Positions 1 to 13,029 of a stretch of DNA of 62,236 nucleotides are shown here, piece after piece. A model generated the notes under the pieces. That model saw only the letters and a list, made by a program, of their open reading frames with translations, was not told the DNA's origin and searched no databases. How positions within the stretch are numbered: position 1 is the first letter of the stretch; each line of letters begins with the position of its first letter. The position numbers and the translations under genes are program-made. This DNA is from Tetrahymena elliotti 4EA (taxonomy: Eukaryota > Ciliophora > Oligohymenophorea > Hymenostomatida > Tetrahymenidae): positions 51,659 to 113,894 of the forward strand of contig JH720379.1 in assembly GCA_000231825.2 (NCBI GenBank). The letters run 5' to 3'.

Positions 1-1875
1 TTCTCACTTTTAAAAATAGAAATTGAATAAAGAAATATTTAAAAGAAAGAAAAAGGCATACAAATGTGAACTAAACAAAAATTTGAGTAGGATTTCTTAA
101 AATAAAATTAATGATTTTTTAAATGTGAGATAAATTTTGAATAGTATTTTTACAAGAAGTGAAAAGTCAAAATTGAGAAATTTGATTATTTTAAAGAAAG
201 TTAGTAATTTTACCTAAAATTAATGTCAAGTTGTGAGTAAGAACTTAAATCAGAGTTTTGTAACTTTAAATAAATAAAAACAAAAATATATCTATATATC
301 TATCTACAGAAATTTAAATACTTTAGGGAGATCTGTAAAATATTTTGTATTTAGTATTAACATTTATTTATTTTTTTTTTTAAATATTTGTTTAGATATT
401 AAATTGAATATTGATTAATTAGTAATTAATATGAAAAATTAGATTAATTTATTCAAACATCAAACTTAATCGCAGAATGAAATAATCTATCTGATTATTA
501 ATAATGATATACAGATACTGCCACTGATTTGCAAAAAGTAATCAACAAAATATTTTTAATTAAAAAATTAAAAATCAAAGTAAATTATTTTTAATTATTT
601 TTTTTCTTATTGAAATAAAATTAAAATTTATCTCAAAAATTGTACTCAATTTTTTATTAGGCTGATAAAAATATCCAATACTTCATTTGGGTGTTAAAAT
701 AAATTGTTAACTCAGATTTAGTCATCAAAATAAATAACTTAATTTAATTATTATATATTTACAAACTCTATAAATAGATTCATCTCTTATGATATGATAA
801 ATATGTAATGCTTGGCAGACTATCTTTTTACTTAGTAAATTAATTAATTAAAAAAAATAATTTTAAAATGAAGATATATTTTTTTTTCTATGCTTAAATT
901 GAAGTACTTAAAATTTAAAATAATTTTATTCTTGAAGATTGTTTGTTTCTTTTTCATCATTAATAAATAATTTCTAAATTATTGTGTATAAAACTTCTTG
1001 ATTAACTTAAAAATAATCAAATGTGCTTTCAAGGAGAAAAAAGGATGGTTTTTAATTTATTAAGGTTTGTTTGATTTTTAGTGGGTTTAAATTTAAACAA
1101 AGTTGTGGGAGAGTAATGTGTTTTTTGTTAACGAAAACTGAATATATTTTTTATTTATGTAAAGAGTTTGTGATATCTTTAGTGATACTATCAAAGAAGG
1201 GTTTATTTTAAAATTTGGCTATTTAGTTTTCTAGAAAAATAAGAAATCTAATTTGAAAATAAACCAAATGAATAAATAAATAGTTAGTTAGTTAGTGATT
1301 TGAATGTAATAAAGGAGTTAAAATATTTTTTAGGAAATTTCTTTTTAGAGATAATAAATGAATTAGTTTGATAGAGAAGAAATGCTCAATTATTGTTTAG
1401 AAATTGAATATTGTTTTAATTATAAGAGGAAGATTCCTCAAGTTATTTATAGATAGTTAAACAAGCAAATATCAAGTGCGAAATAATATTCATATAAGTG
1501 AATGAAGTTAGCTTAAATAAAAGCCTAATTAATTGATTGTTGCAACAAATAGAATGAATTTTCGATGAAGAAAAGGTATTTCATACAGTATTATTACTAT
1601 AAATTAAACAATCGTACAAAATAATTAATTGCTTGCATGCTGCTATAGCTTGCATGCATTCTCTTTATTACTTTTTTTAATATTGCAAACAGACAGACGA
1701 CATAGATAGATAAATAGATTGATTGATCGAATGATTGAGAAATGAGACATTTCAGTAACAGTATATTCTCATTTCTCAAAATTATATATAACAAATCTTA
1801 AAATCAATCAATCAGCTTTGTTTGTTTGTATATATGTGTGTGTATGTGTGAGTATGTATGTATATTATAAATTAA
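1..1875. other. AT-rich spacer, no supported gene
   Basis: No reading frame with convincing codon composition is seen on either strand. The stretch holds poly-A/T runs, tetranucleotide runs around 1680-1740 (GATA/GATT-like) and a TG/TATG-rich microsatellite at about 1825-1865. The 10-mer GCTTGCATGC occurs twice close together near 1632-1658. Short TGA-free frames exist but are expected at this base composition. Confidence 0.6.
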
Positions 1876-2112
1876 TCATTAAGGGGGATTAGTTAAAGCC
1901 TTTTGCATTTCTTCGTAGTCAATATTTAAAAATTCTCTAATTTATTTTTCAAAAGCTACGAATAAACCGATAGAGACGGCGAAGATAGAGACGTCTCTAA
2001 TTTACTATATTCTCTTCTTTTTACCTTCAACACTCTTAGGTAAAATCTTATCAACTAATTATCCTAACTTAGACTTCTTTTATCCAATTAAAGGCTTTCT
2101 ATTTGCTTGCAT
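1876..2112 (-). CDS. 78-aa small single-membrane-segment protein
   Basis: Intronless reading frame of 78 residues in the TGA-only code; two of its glutamine codons are TAA or TAG. It begins MQANRKPLIG and has a basic stretch around residues 26-39 (KSVEGKKKR). One hydrophobic segment at about residues 41-54 (VSIFAVSIGLFVAF) is followed by an acidic amphipathic tail ending in NPPQ. A basic N-terminal part, one short membrane helix and a small soluble tail would suit a tail-anchored or mitochondrial-membrane accessory subunit, but I do not recognise the family. Base composition is clearly less AT-rich than the flanks (GACGGCGAAG, GAGACGTCTC), which supports coding. The next gene is 3 kb away. 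The start is the first ATG after an upstream A/T-rich stretch; the stop is TGA at 1876-1878. Confidence 0.75.
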
Positions 2113-3559
2113 TTTTAATCAAAAGTTTGTTTGTTTATTTGTTTAATTATATTTGGTTAATTGATTTGTTTATTTTTAGTTAAATTTACTTTCTTTTTCA
2201 AGATCTTTCTAATTATTATTTATATTCATTTATTCATTCACCCTATTTTAATTCCTTCCATAATATTCTTATTTTTTCTTTAAATTCACATTTTTGATTG
2301 CTTTTCATTCATTTTTATCTTCTTTTCTCATTTCTTTCATTCACTCGCCCTCTATATTCTCTCTTTGTTTCTTCTTTGTTTTTTTTGATTTCTTTTTTAT
2401 GATATCTCAATTGATATTTCTAAGTATTTTTGGTAGCGAACAAGAAAATCTAATAAACAAAACTCAAATTTTACCTTTATTTTTTATTTTTCTATTTTGT
2501 TCCAAAAAATATCATCAAAAAACAAACCTTCAACCTTGGAATTATTTTTTGTTTATGTTGTACTTTTCATGCTATTTTTACCAAATGTTATTAGACTTTT
2601 TCTAGCCAAAACAATCAAATAAATTCTAAATTCTGCATATCTTCACTCAATCTATCAAAGAACTTTTAATATTTTATTATTCACTTTTGATTAATTTTTT
2701 GTTAATTCTTTGTCATACATCAATGAAATTTGCTTTTATTAAAAATGAAAAGCATAAATTTAGGTTTTTTTGTTATCTCCCTCACAAGTAGTTTAATAAC
2801 TCTAATCAATATTAATTTTATTTACAATCTTCCCATTTAAAATATTTTTTTATTTCAAATGGACAGATATTTTTTCCATAGAAATTTTTTTTAATTCTAA
2901 TTTACAATCAAAAATACTTTACACATCAAAAAATAATCACTCATTTCGTTTTGAACTAATTATTTAATTTCTTAAGAAAAACATAAGCTTTTTTATCTTC
3001 AAAATTATTATTTTCTTAACATAGCTCTTAGCCATAAATAAAAATTAGTTTTGAATCCTAACCAACCAATTTCTCTGAAAAAAATTAATTTTTAAAATAA
3101 AAGATTTTTTAGCCTATTATTTTCCTAATTAAATTACAATCTCAAAATTGTTGCTATGCTTATTGAGTTCGTTGTTTTGTTTAAAAAATTTAGTTAAGCT
3201 TTAAAACCATATAATTTGTTAGCATTTTTAATAATCTTAAGTATTTCTCATTTTTAATTTAATTGCTTTATAATTTTTAATAAAATAAATATAAAAAAAA
3301 TAAATTCAACATTAAATTATTTTATTAAATTTATGTTTTCATTCAATAGTTAATTTTTATTTTAATTTTTAAATAAAAAAATAAATATCTTATTGGGTAG
3401 GTTGAAGTCATTTGTGAGAGTTTAAATATTTGAAATAAAAAGATGCTTTAATTTTTAATAGCAGATTTAATTTATTTTACAATTGTATGAATTTTAACTT
3501 TCAGTGCCTTTTCTCATAGTTTTACACATGCGAATTTGTTTTAAAAATAGATTTACTTT
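2113..3559. other. AT-rich spacer, no supported gene
   Basis: Pyrimidine-rich, low-complexity sequence. An open frame at 2294-2605 is almost entirely Phe/Ser/Leu from poly-T and TTC runs and is not credible as a protein. No RNA gene was recognised. Confidence 0.6.
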
Positions 3560-4400
3560 CATCGCAATTTTTAATTCTTTTATATTTTAAATTTGATGAT
3601 TTTATCATTTCACTTCAGAATGTTAAATTATTTTAAAAAAAGAAATTAATTTTATTTCGATTTAGAAATTTTAAAAATTAAGAGGTCATTTTTGTTTTAA
3701 ATTATTTACTACTCGCTTTGATGAATGCAATTTTTAATTATTTTAAATTTTTATAAAGCTTTATTTAATGATTTAACTATTTTACTTGAGAATGTTAAAT
3801 TACTTTAAAAAAAAATAAATTTATTTTATTTAGATTTAAAAAATTTTTAAAGAGGAAATTTTGTTTGAAATTACTAATATTTGATTTGATTGCAAATTTA
3901 ATTATTTTAAAATTTTTATGGGCTTTTATTTTGATGGTTTTATCATTTTACTTGAAATGTTAAATTACTTTTAAAAAATAAATTAATTTTATTTAGATTT
4001 AACCATTTTTAAAAATTAAAAGGAGAATTTCTATAAATTATTTACTACTTCCTTTTGATAAAAAATATCAAAATTGTATCATTTTACTTGAGAATGTTAA
4101 ATTATTAAAAAAAAACATAATTTGATTTAGATTTAAAATATTTATTCAGAGGAGTTTTTGTTTGATATTATTTACTACTTGCTTTGATTTGATTGTAATT
4201 TTTAATTGTTTTAAATTTTGATGGGTTTTTATTTTGATGGTTTTATCATTTTAAATGAGATTGTTAAATTATTTAAAAAAAATAAATTAATTTTAGTTGA
4301 GATTAAACAATTTTTTAGAGGTGATTTTGTTTTAAACTATGAATTTTATTTAATGCTTATATTAATAGATATTAGATTATTAAGAATGTCTTTAATTAGT
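3560..4400. repeat. degenerate tandem repeat, about 5 units of ~165 bp
   Basis: A block containing a TTTTATCATTTTACTTGAG-like string, then AATGTTAAATTA, an A-run, an AATTTATTTTATTTAGATTTA-like string and an AGAGG(A)..TTTTGTTT string recurs. The core AATGTTAAATTA falls near 3619, 3790, 3955, 4091 and 4259, so units are about 136-171 bp. Copies are diverged by substitutions and small indels. Transcription or function is unknown. The apparent ORF at 4218-4418 lies inside the last unit and is a by-product of the repeat. Confidence 0.7.
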
Positions 4401-5160
4401 CTTATCAATTTAAAATAATGATTGAATTTATATTAATAAACTATCGTTTATTGATTTTAAGATATTCATTTAAAATTGTTAAAACAGTATTTTGCTTTTG
4501 AGTTTAATTGAAAATATTAATTGAATTGTAAATTGATTGCTTTGATTTCAAATTTAATTTGAAATAAAATGGATTTGTTTTTTTAGGTGGACTTTTTTGG
4601 TAGTGACTATTGAAGTTATTTAAAGAAATTTGATTTGATAAGTTATTCTTTGATTTTGATGCATTTATTTATTTATTTATTGATTCATTCTCTTTGTCTC
4701 TTGGTCTTGCTCGATCGACTTAAGCTTGTGAAGTAGATGATAAATAAAAGGTGATGTTTATTTTATGGATTATATAATATAATTGCTTAAAAGATATAAT
4801 AGTTAAGTTAAAGATAGAATTTTTATTGATTAGAACAATAAAGCTCAAATATTATTTTTAAAAATTCTTAGAAATCCTATTAGTTTTATATTACAAGATA
4901 TTAAGTTAATTAATTAGTAAAATGGAATTTGTTTGCTGGCTCTGGACATATGATAAAAGATGGATGTTTGATAAGGCTGTTGATTAAATGGAAAAAATAT
5001 GGTACCTCTTTCCTTCAATTTTATTTTTTAAATGTTAAAAATAATCAAAGACGATTTAATTCAAATGATCACAAATAGACAAAAATGGAAAAAAGCTTTC
5101 ATGAAAATAAAAAAATAAATTTGCATTCAAATTATAATAGCCTAATTTTGACATTTTAAG
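4401..5160. other. spacer; one doubtful 48-codon frame
   Basis: Mostly AT-rich spacer. A frame at 4922-5068 (MEFVCWLWTYDKRWMFDK...) has better-than-background codon content and sits 90 bp before the four-TM gene. It could be a stray upstream exon, but no splice to the next gene keeps frame, so I do not call it. Confidence 0.4.
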
Positions 5161-7003
5161 ATGTTTTTATTAAATTTTAGGATTGTTCCATTGATTGCGA
5201 ATATTTTGCTATTGGGTATGATTATTAACTCTCTCTACATAGATGAATTAGTCAATGATCCTTGCATTCTAAAGCACGGCTATAAATTTTGGCTGCAGAT
5301 ACAATCTGTGATCTTGTGCATTTCATGCATTAATATAATTATCTTATACTTCAAGATCATTTAAATTGAAAAAAAGGTAAATCAATAAACATTTTTAGTT
5401 ATTCATAAAGACTATAAAAATAACTTCATTTAGTCTACTCTACTTAAATTTTGATTAAAATTAACTAAAAATTTGAAGGAAATAGATAGATTGATTGATT
5501 GAAAAATAAATCAAATCAAAGCAAATAAATACTCTTCCTTCACTTTAAAAAATACAGTGAAGATAATAAATATATTTAATTTAATTATTTTTTTGCTTGT
5601 TTGAGTTACAAGCTTTTATTACATCCCTTAATATGTTTTTAAATCTATTAAAAGAAAGAAAGACAGCTTGAGACACTAAATGCCAAGTCAAGAATCAGCC
5701 CTAAAAAATTTGGTTACTGGTAAAAAAATTATCTATACCCATGGTATTTTATCTGTTTTCTCTCATTTATTATTACCAAAACAACCATATTTATAATACC
5801 TCATAAAGACTATCTTTATCAAATAAACAAATAAATCAATAAATGAATGAAAGAACCAAGTTAATTAAATGCTAAAATTTTATAGAATTTTTTATTTGAC
5901 TAAATCGCTTCTATTAGCTTGATTTCAATAGAATTATACTTGGATAAATTCTTTTGAATTGAAAAGTAGAATTTCCATTAAAAATTTTGAATAGAATAAG
6001 ATATCTACTGATTATTTAATCTCTTACACTAATTTAATTTTAACCATGTTAGAATTTTTCTAAATAAAGATCTTGTTAATAGAGATACATACTTCCCTTA
6101 TTCCCTCGTTCATTTACAAAAGAGTAATGCTATTCAAGGAAAAATAATTATCTCATTTTCATGTTCAATCCCATAAATCACTATTTTTATTTGAGTTTTA
6201 GAACATTAATGAATAATGTTAGGGGAAATCGATATAATTTTAATTTAAATACTTTATTGCTGTGATTTATTTTAACAGAATAAGTTTTACAATGAATAGT
6301 AAACTAGTTTTTTCATTGAAATAAGTTGGATTTGCTCATTTTATTTTACTTTTTAGTTTATTATTAAAACACATACAGAAAAGTAAATCAAACTTTTTTG
6401 AATTTGAATTTGTTAAATCCCTTAAATTTACTTTTTTTTGCACAATCAGTAGATCATAATATTGGAATCTCAATTTAATTAATAATTGAAAAACATTTAG
6501 CCTGCTAAAAAAGCTATTTTCATTTCACAAGCTAAACCTGCCTATTAAATTTATTAGGACTTTAATGCAATAGAATTATCCCAAAATAAATGATTAAATC
6601 TTATTTTGGTATCTCAAAGAAGAAATAGAAATGCATTTTTATTGATTTTTGTTAGAAAATTACTCCATTCAAAAAAATGACATTATGTTAATAATTATTT
6701 AAAATTTAATAAAATAGGATTCGCTAAAAGGGATTACTTTCAGGTGCTGGGTTCAGTGTTTTGATTTTAGGATTACTAAATTTAGTTTGGGTGGTTACTG
6801 GGTTTAGAAGATATTATTACAACCACTCTTACACTTGTGCAAGAAGCTTTTAAAACACTCTTTATGCAAATATTATAATTCCTTTGATAGCTCTTATCCC
6901 TTTCATTTTTACATTGATTACAAGCTTTTTGATTAAGGTCTTGTCTTTAATTTTCTCATGGCTCATGCCTGAAATCTTTATTAGACTTAAGAAGAGTATG
7001 TGA
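5161..7003 (+). CDS. four-TM membrane protein, three exons, 188 aa
   Basis: Exons 5161-5376, 5655-5719 and 6718-7003 (216 + 65 + 286 bp = 189 codons including TGA). The first junction is phase 0 (AAG|GTAAAT ... AAAAG|AAA); the second is phase 2 and rebuilds a TGG codon (TACTG|GTAAAA ... AAATAG|G). Introns are 278 and 998 bp. Four hydrophobic segments are visible: about residues 6-26, 45-66, 104-122 and 143-175. Between TM2 and TM3 is a charged loop of about 35 residues (EKKKERQLETLNAKSRIS). Between TM3 and TM4 is a Tyr/Asn-rich loop (RRYYYNHSYTCARSF). The C-terminus is basic (RLKKSM). No family was recognised; an unassigned ciliate tetraspan-like integral membrane protein is the honest call. 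The middle exon is the least certain part, but it is the only segment that makes both junction phases agree. Confidence 0.7.
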
Positions 7004-8658
7004 AATATATAGAATTATAAATATATTCATTAATTTAATCAATTTATGTACCTCTTTCAGATTTAATCGACATATGTTTTTGCAGAAATATAATATTACC
7101 ATTGAAATATTTCTATTTATTACTGAATGACAAGCAAACAAGCTGACCTGACTGACAGGCTGACTGAATGACTACTTACTCAAAAAGAAAATAATTATAT
7201 ACAAAATACTATTTTATCATTATTTTAATTAAATACCATATTCTTCATAAAAGTATTTTTAAGTTTAAATCTTCATGTTTCAAATATTTTTGTTTTTATT
7301 CTTTATTAAGAGAATTCTCTACATAATAATTACAAAATACAAATCAATATTTTATTGTTTGTTGGAAAGTTTCAAGAAATTAAATTGCTAAAATAAATTA
7401 ATCAATTCAAAATAAAAAATTTTGGCAATACATTGAAATCAAAGCTTATAAACTCTCCTTAGAGAGATATTCAATTATTAAATAACTCCTTTCTATATTT
7501 CATCAAATTATTTCTACACTTTATCAAGGAAGAAGAAGATCATTTTTTTATCATCTATCAATTTTTGGAAAAGAAAAAAATAATATTTAGAATTCTCATT
7601 TTGGATTATTTTTACTTTTAAAAACTATGCAGAGAAAAAGGAGCGAAGACTATAAATTTTCTTACTCAAATAGAACTTAAAGATGAATGTCACTTAAATA
7701 ATTTAAAATTTATCTTCTATATGAAAACTATTTTCCCTCGTTAAGATAATTACTTAATGTATCAAAAACATTTAAATAAGAATTAAAAAACTAAAGAAAA
7801 TATTTATTTTATTGGGTTTTTTCTAGTGGGGTTAATGTCTGAGTAAAATAACCTCAAACTCACATTTTAAGAATTATACAAATGAATGAAAATTTTTTTT
7901 TATTGAATTACATTTAATTTTCAAGTTAATAAATAATTTGTTGAAAATTTGAAAAACAAACAATAGATGAAATTCAAATAGACAAATAGAATTTGTTAAT
8001 ATAAATAAATTGTTTATTATTTGAATTTTTAATCAAAAAGTTCTCGTAAATCTATAAATAACTTTGATTTTATTTTGTAAGAAATTAAGGATTAATAGTG
8101 TTTTTTACATTATTGAACAGCTTTTTATTTTTAAGTATCAGTTAAGAAAATAACTTAAATTATATGCCATTTTGTTATAATTCTTATGCGATTTAAGCGC
8201 TTATTGTTAAATTGAAAAGAAAAGAAATTTGTTTTGAAAATATTCAAGAAGAAAAAGATAAAATAATTTTGTTTTGAAAATGTAAATAAAAAAGTAGTAT
8301 AATATAAACAATATAAGTTTTAACTAATAATGATAATAGATCTTATTTATTCTACAAAAATAATTGCGTATTATCATTTAAATTATTTCATTTAAACATT
8401 TGAGCTAAATTTTCAAAAATAATAATATGATTTTAGCCAAAGATTTAAGATGATTAAATGTAATTAATTATTGAAAAATTGCTATTTTTTAAAGATTTTT
8501 TTCAGTGAAAGAGAAAATATTTTTTAAGTTCTTCCTTCATAAAATTTATTGTGATATGTTGATACTTTTTTATAATTTTAATTATTTTATAAATTGATCT
8601 AATTCTTTAAAAATTTATAATATTTTTTTAATTAAAAGAAATTTTAATTACTTATCAA
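7004..8658. other. AT-rich spacer, no supported gene
   Basis: About 1.65 kb with no coding-like frame on either strand. It will hold the 5' region of the first small tandem gene and the 3' end of the four-TM gene. Confidence 0.6.
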
Positions 8659-9450
8659 ATGTCTCAAAACCCTCTACTAAATACAAACAGAGTTGAATAA
8701 TAAGTAAGTTGGAGTTAAAAGTTATCTTTTATTTGTCCATGTTTTGGTACTTCTACTATTTAGGATAATCAATAGAATTAAGGGTCAGGAGATGATAATG
8801 ATAATCACCAACAAAATTAAGAAAATCAATAAAATTAGAATAGGATTTATGATGAATCGATTATTGATTAAAGAAGTAATTAAAATTCTTCTTCAACAAT
8901 TCACTCTGATTCTATATTGAATACAAAAAAAAGCAGAATCCAATCAAAGGCGCATGAATAAAATAGTTTGTAAAATACTCCATCAGTTTCTTTAAATAAG
9001 AAATTAGAAAATTAGTAGAACTAAAATGAATAAGAAGTTGTTTCTGAAAGCTAAGATTTAATTCAGAATAATTCTTACAATTAAGACAGGTCAGAAGATT
9101 TAAGTAAAACTGAGGGTTATTTTGCAAGCACATCTTCTATTAAATTATTGAATTAACCTAAATAATTAGGAATTATTCGCTCTAAAACAGTTTCATCATC
9201 TGGTTCTAATTATAGCAATTGTCATTTATTTTTCAAGAAATAAGATTATGGACAATCAATAACAATAACTAGCTAAGAATAAATTTAAAAACCTCCATCA
9301 AGGTAGAGTTGTCTTGTGATTCCTTCACAAGATTTTAGATATTCTAATCCTTCAAATCAATAAACATCTGAAGAACTTACTGATTTACAAACTAATGATT
9401 AAATGTTTGTCTACACTGGCAAAGAAGGCACAGCTACTTACATAAAATGA
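8659..9450 (+). CDS. 263-aa Gln/Asn/Ser-rich protein, tandem cluster member 1
   Basis: Single exon of 264 codons, many of them TAA/TAG read as Gln, ending TGA at 9448-9450. The start ATG follows TATCAA and is the first in frame. The protein starts MSQNPLLNTNRVEQQ and carries a CPC motif at residues 26-28 inside the hydrophobic run LSFICPCFG. The remainder is low-complexity and polar (NQQNQGSGDDNDNHQQNQ-type). A more structured stretch lies near the C-terminus (NCHLFFKKQDYGQS, CLVIPSQDF, MFVYTGKEGTATYIK). Unlike members 2-5 it does not clearly show the shared C-terminal module. It belongs to a run of five small plus-strand genes separated by 0.8-1.7 kb. The early cysteines could be S-acylated; that is inference. 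No family recognised. Confidence 0.7.
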
Positions 9451-10432
9451 AAAGCATAAAACAATAAATAGCATAATATAAAATATAAAAAAATAATTAA
9501 TACTACTTTATAATAAATACTCTTTAATATATGTCTATAATCAAATAACTAACTCACTATTTACTTTTTGAAAGTAAAATTTATTTATGAACGAACCTCT
9601 ACTAAACTTATATTTTTATTTATCATCAAATTTCTTAAAATATCAATTAGATCTACTTATTAGAGGTATCAAAAAGTTCATAGTATTTATTTATAATTTT
9701 TTTTGGAGAGTGAAATTAAATAAGTTTTGTTTATCTATTTAAAGAATGCAGTCATTGTTTAGCAGGGTTTGATTCAACTAAAAAAAATTTTTTGACATAT
9801 TATGATAAGTATTTCATATTATAAATATACCACAATTAGATTTCATTTATTTTTAGCAACCACCTAAATAAATAAATAAATTGTTTATTTGAAAAGGATT
9901 TCCTAAATATCCCTTTTTTTAAGTGAAAGTGAATATGATAAAAAATTAATGTATCATATGTTATTTTTTGAAATTCTTTTATAATAAGTGATTTCAAAGA
10001 AATTAATGGCAAAAGTGATTAATTATTTGTAAAAATATTTAAAATGTAATGTTCTTAGGAATTTTTTCAAATCTTTTTTGCCCTAAACTTTTTTAAACGA
10101 ATTTATTTTAAGAAAATAAATCCAAATTAAGATGAAAAAAAAGAGAAACAATTCTAAATTTAATAAAAATGAGTAATTTGATGAGATAAATTCTATGTAT
10201 TCAGAAAAACAAAATTTGGAAGAAAATTAAGATTGAATAATCAAATTAGATCCTTTTTTTATCATATTAATATTTCTATCTATCTTTATACATATCATTT
10301 TGTGAGTTTGGTTTTAAAAGAAAAAGATTCTATCTTTCAATACACCATTTAGCTGATATTGATATCATTTATTATTAATTTATCAATATTAAATTATAAC
10401 ATTTTCTAAAATAAAAAAACAAAAACCTCAAA
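9451..10432. other. spacer within the tandem small-gene cluster
   Basis: AT-rich, no coding-like frame on either strand; presumably the 3' end of member 1 and the promoter of member 2. Confidence 0.6.
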
Positions 10433-11044
10433 ATGAATTGCTTATATTGTTGCAATAGTTAAGATTCTCAAAAATCTTAATAAAAACCAACAATGAAAGA
10501 GCCTTAGTCTGATAATTATTCAGCATAATAATATTTAGATGTAGAAAAAGTGTCATTTTTAACAGGTCTTACAGAATCTCATGAGAGTAACCAAAATGCT
10601 CCCTAAAATGCAGATACACATTAAAACAATCATTTTAATAATGATAATGCAAGTATTCATCTATCATAAGGTAGTCACTTGTCTAATTTATCAATAAGTA
10701 AATCAAATTTAGACACTGATGATCTAGTTAAATATTTATTTGATGATCAGCCTTAACCTAAAAGTGATTATACATAATATAAAAAAGAATATCCTTAAAA
10801 TACTTAAAACGGAGGTGATTTTAAATAATTAATTAGATTAAAGTTTAAAGTGAATAATAGAATGCATGGCCTTTATGCTTATAAGATAAAGCATGGAGAT
10901 AATTTTGATGAAGAAAGATAAAAATTTGAAGAGCTTAAAAAAAGAGCTGGAGAAAAATCAGGACATAAATCTGGTAGCATGAAATATGTAGCATTAAGAG
11001 GAGATGCTGGAAAATATGATATTTGTTATTTTTTGTTATATTGA
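10433..11044 (+). CDS. 203-aa Cys-N-terminal protein, tandem cluster member 2
   Basis: Single exon, ATG preceded by CTCAAA, TGA at 11042-11044. The N-terminus MNCLYCCNSQDSQ has cysteines at residues 3, 6 and 7, a pattern suited to palmitoylation (inference). A polar, serine-rich middle with short acidic stretches follows (VSFLTGLTESHESNQ, KSNLDTDDLVKYLFDD). The last ~75 residues look folded: IRLKFKVNNRMHGLYAYKI, a charged helix (FDEERQKFEELKKRAGEK), then MKYVALRGDAGKYDICYFLL. That strand-strand-helix-strand-strand order matches the ends of members 3-5 and defines the family's C-terminal module. No catalytic motif is visible and I do not recognise the fold. Confidence 0.75.
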
Positions 11045-11832
11045 ATTAGCTTGCAAATGTTTATTTTAACTATCTAAGATAATTCATTTCATAAATTCTT
11101 TATTTTTGGTCTTTTTTCATCTTTAAAATAATGTTTTTACTTTTATCATTAGTTCTTGAAAAAGTTCTACTTATTATTATTAAAAAATATTCATTTATTT
11201 ATCATTATCATGCAAATAAACATACATACATGCATACTCTTTTTATATCTCTTTTTTCCAAATAAAATTCTACTATTAAATTCTTTTGTCTTTTGGTTTT
11301 ATTTTCATTTGAAAAGAATCAATTGCTTTTTAAGATAAAAATATCTTATTTAAAAAATTCGCAATTTATTTATTAAATATTGAGTAACTATTGATATGCA
11401 TAAATAATATTCAATAATTTGAATGAATGACTGAGCGAGTATCAACAAATTATTTTTATTTATTTATTTGAAAGATTTTGAACCGTCAATTAAAATTTAA
11501 CTTAAAATTTGTTGAATGATAAAATTTTAGTGCAGCTAGGATAATATCTTACTTTAAATACTGATTATATCCATCCATCTCATTTATTTAAATTAAGCAA
11601 ATTTTGTGGTGATTAAATTAAAAATATGTTTTTGGAAATTAGATGTAATAAATAAAGTAAATTCTTTTACAACTATGCAATTGAAATAATTTGTATTTCA
11701 AAGTTTAATTGAAGAAAAGATTTATATAATTTTTTTTGAAATTAAAAAATAGACTAAAGATAGATAGATAGATAAAAAGAATATAAGAGAAATATTATTT
11801 ACTTTTGCTTTAAAAAACAAACTAAATTGTAA
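11045..11832. other. spacer within the tandem small-gene cluster
   Basis: AT-rich. A short standard-code frame at 11156-11338 is Leu/Ile/Phe-rich noise. No other structure seen. Confidence 0.6.
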
Positions 11833-12669
11833 ATGAGTGATTATTGTTTTAGTAGTAATAATACAAATAATAGAGATACAAAAAAAAATACAAGCAGATA
11901 GAATAATAAAACTAGAACTCCATCACGCGTCGAAAATATTGATCATTACCATAACCAAATATCTTAAGTTAATGGATAAAATATTACATCAGTGAACAAG
12001 AATGAAGCAAATTAATTAGAGTCTGTGATAGAGCCACACATGAACAAAATTGCTAATATTTTAGTAAAATTAGAAAGAAAGATAGATTCTATTGGATTGG
12101 TGGATTAAAATTAAAACAACTTATTCAATTCAAATAATTCAACTTTCAACAAATACATTTCAAGTTAGCCCTAATTTAATGCTAATAATTATGGTAGAAA
12201 CGCCAATTAAATAAATGCAAACTAAAACTTTCAATAAAGAGATTAAGATAGCTAATTAAGATCAGATATTTCTAAAATGTAAAATTAGACTTAAACAAGT
12301 ATTGGTGATGTTGTTCAAGGAAATAAATTTCATATGGTTGCTTATAATATTTTAAAAAACAATACAGTATAAGAAATTGAAGGATTTAATAAAAATGAAT
12401 GTTGGATTAATGACAAAGGCGTTGTGAAAATTTCATTTACATATCAATAATAGAGTTATAAATTATTTGGTAGAATTTAGGCTGGTGATCATTATTTTTT
12501 TGACATTTTAGAGAAATATCAAAATAAATATTTAGATAATGATTCTAGAACTATTTCATCTGTTAAAATTAATTCAGAAGTCTTTGAATATTTAATCATT
12601 GACACTAATAATAAAAAAAATTAAAATATCATTCTTTGTGATTCATAAAAAAATTAATCTTCTCTTTGA
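11833..12669 (+). CDS. 278-aa Asn/Gln-rich protein,  tandem cluster member 3
   Basis: Single exon of 279 codons with TAA/TAG as Gln, ending TGA at 12667-12669. N-terminus MSDYCFSSNNTNN has one cysteine at residue 5. A segment near residues 70-95 (HMNKIANILVKLERKIDSI) could form an amphipathic helix or coiled coil. It is followed by an Asn/Gln-rich linker. The C-terminal ~95 residues are ordered-looking: FHMVAYNILKNNTVQEIEG, GVVKISFTYQQQSYKLFGRI, a helix with FDILEKYQNKYL, then ISSVKINSEVFEYLII. This matches members 2, 4 and 5 in the order of strands and helix, with a recurring K-Y-Q in the helix shared with member 4. Function unknown. Confidence 0.75.
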
Positions 12670-13029
12670 AATAAAAACCAATCAGCTAACAACCAATAAA
12701 AATGTATTTATTTATATTTCACTTATTTATTTGTTAATTTCTTTTAATATATTTTATCATTTCAAATATTTTCTTTTCTTATATCAATTTATTGTGAAAA
12801 ATTCGTTCTTTAAATAAATATCACCAATTGTATTTTTATGTTTTTCATTCTTCATTATTTTAACTCTTTCATAAGAGAAAATCCACTCTTTTTACTTTGA
12901 TAAAATATTCTAATATTTTAACTCAAAAAACTGCTTTGTTTTTTGTACAATAATAAGACTTAAAATTATTTTTCCTTTACAACTTTACAAGTAACAGTTT
13001 TAGTTTTAAACAATTTGAAAGATATAAAT
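12670..13029. other. spacer before the G-tract
   Basis: AT-rich downstream flank of cluster member 3. No gene seen. Confidence 0.5.

Noticed and set aside
2294..2605. 103-codon open frame, plus strand
   Set aside because: Phe/Ser/Leu-only composition from TTC/TTT runs; no normal amino-acid mix.
4922..5068. 48-codon frame MEFVCWLWTYDK...
   Set aside because: Attractive codons, but no splice joins it to the gene at 5161 in frame, and it is short enough for chance.
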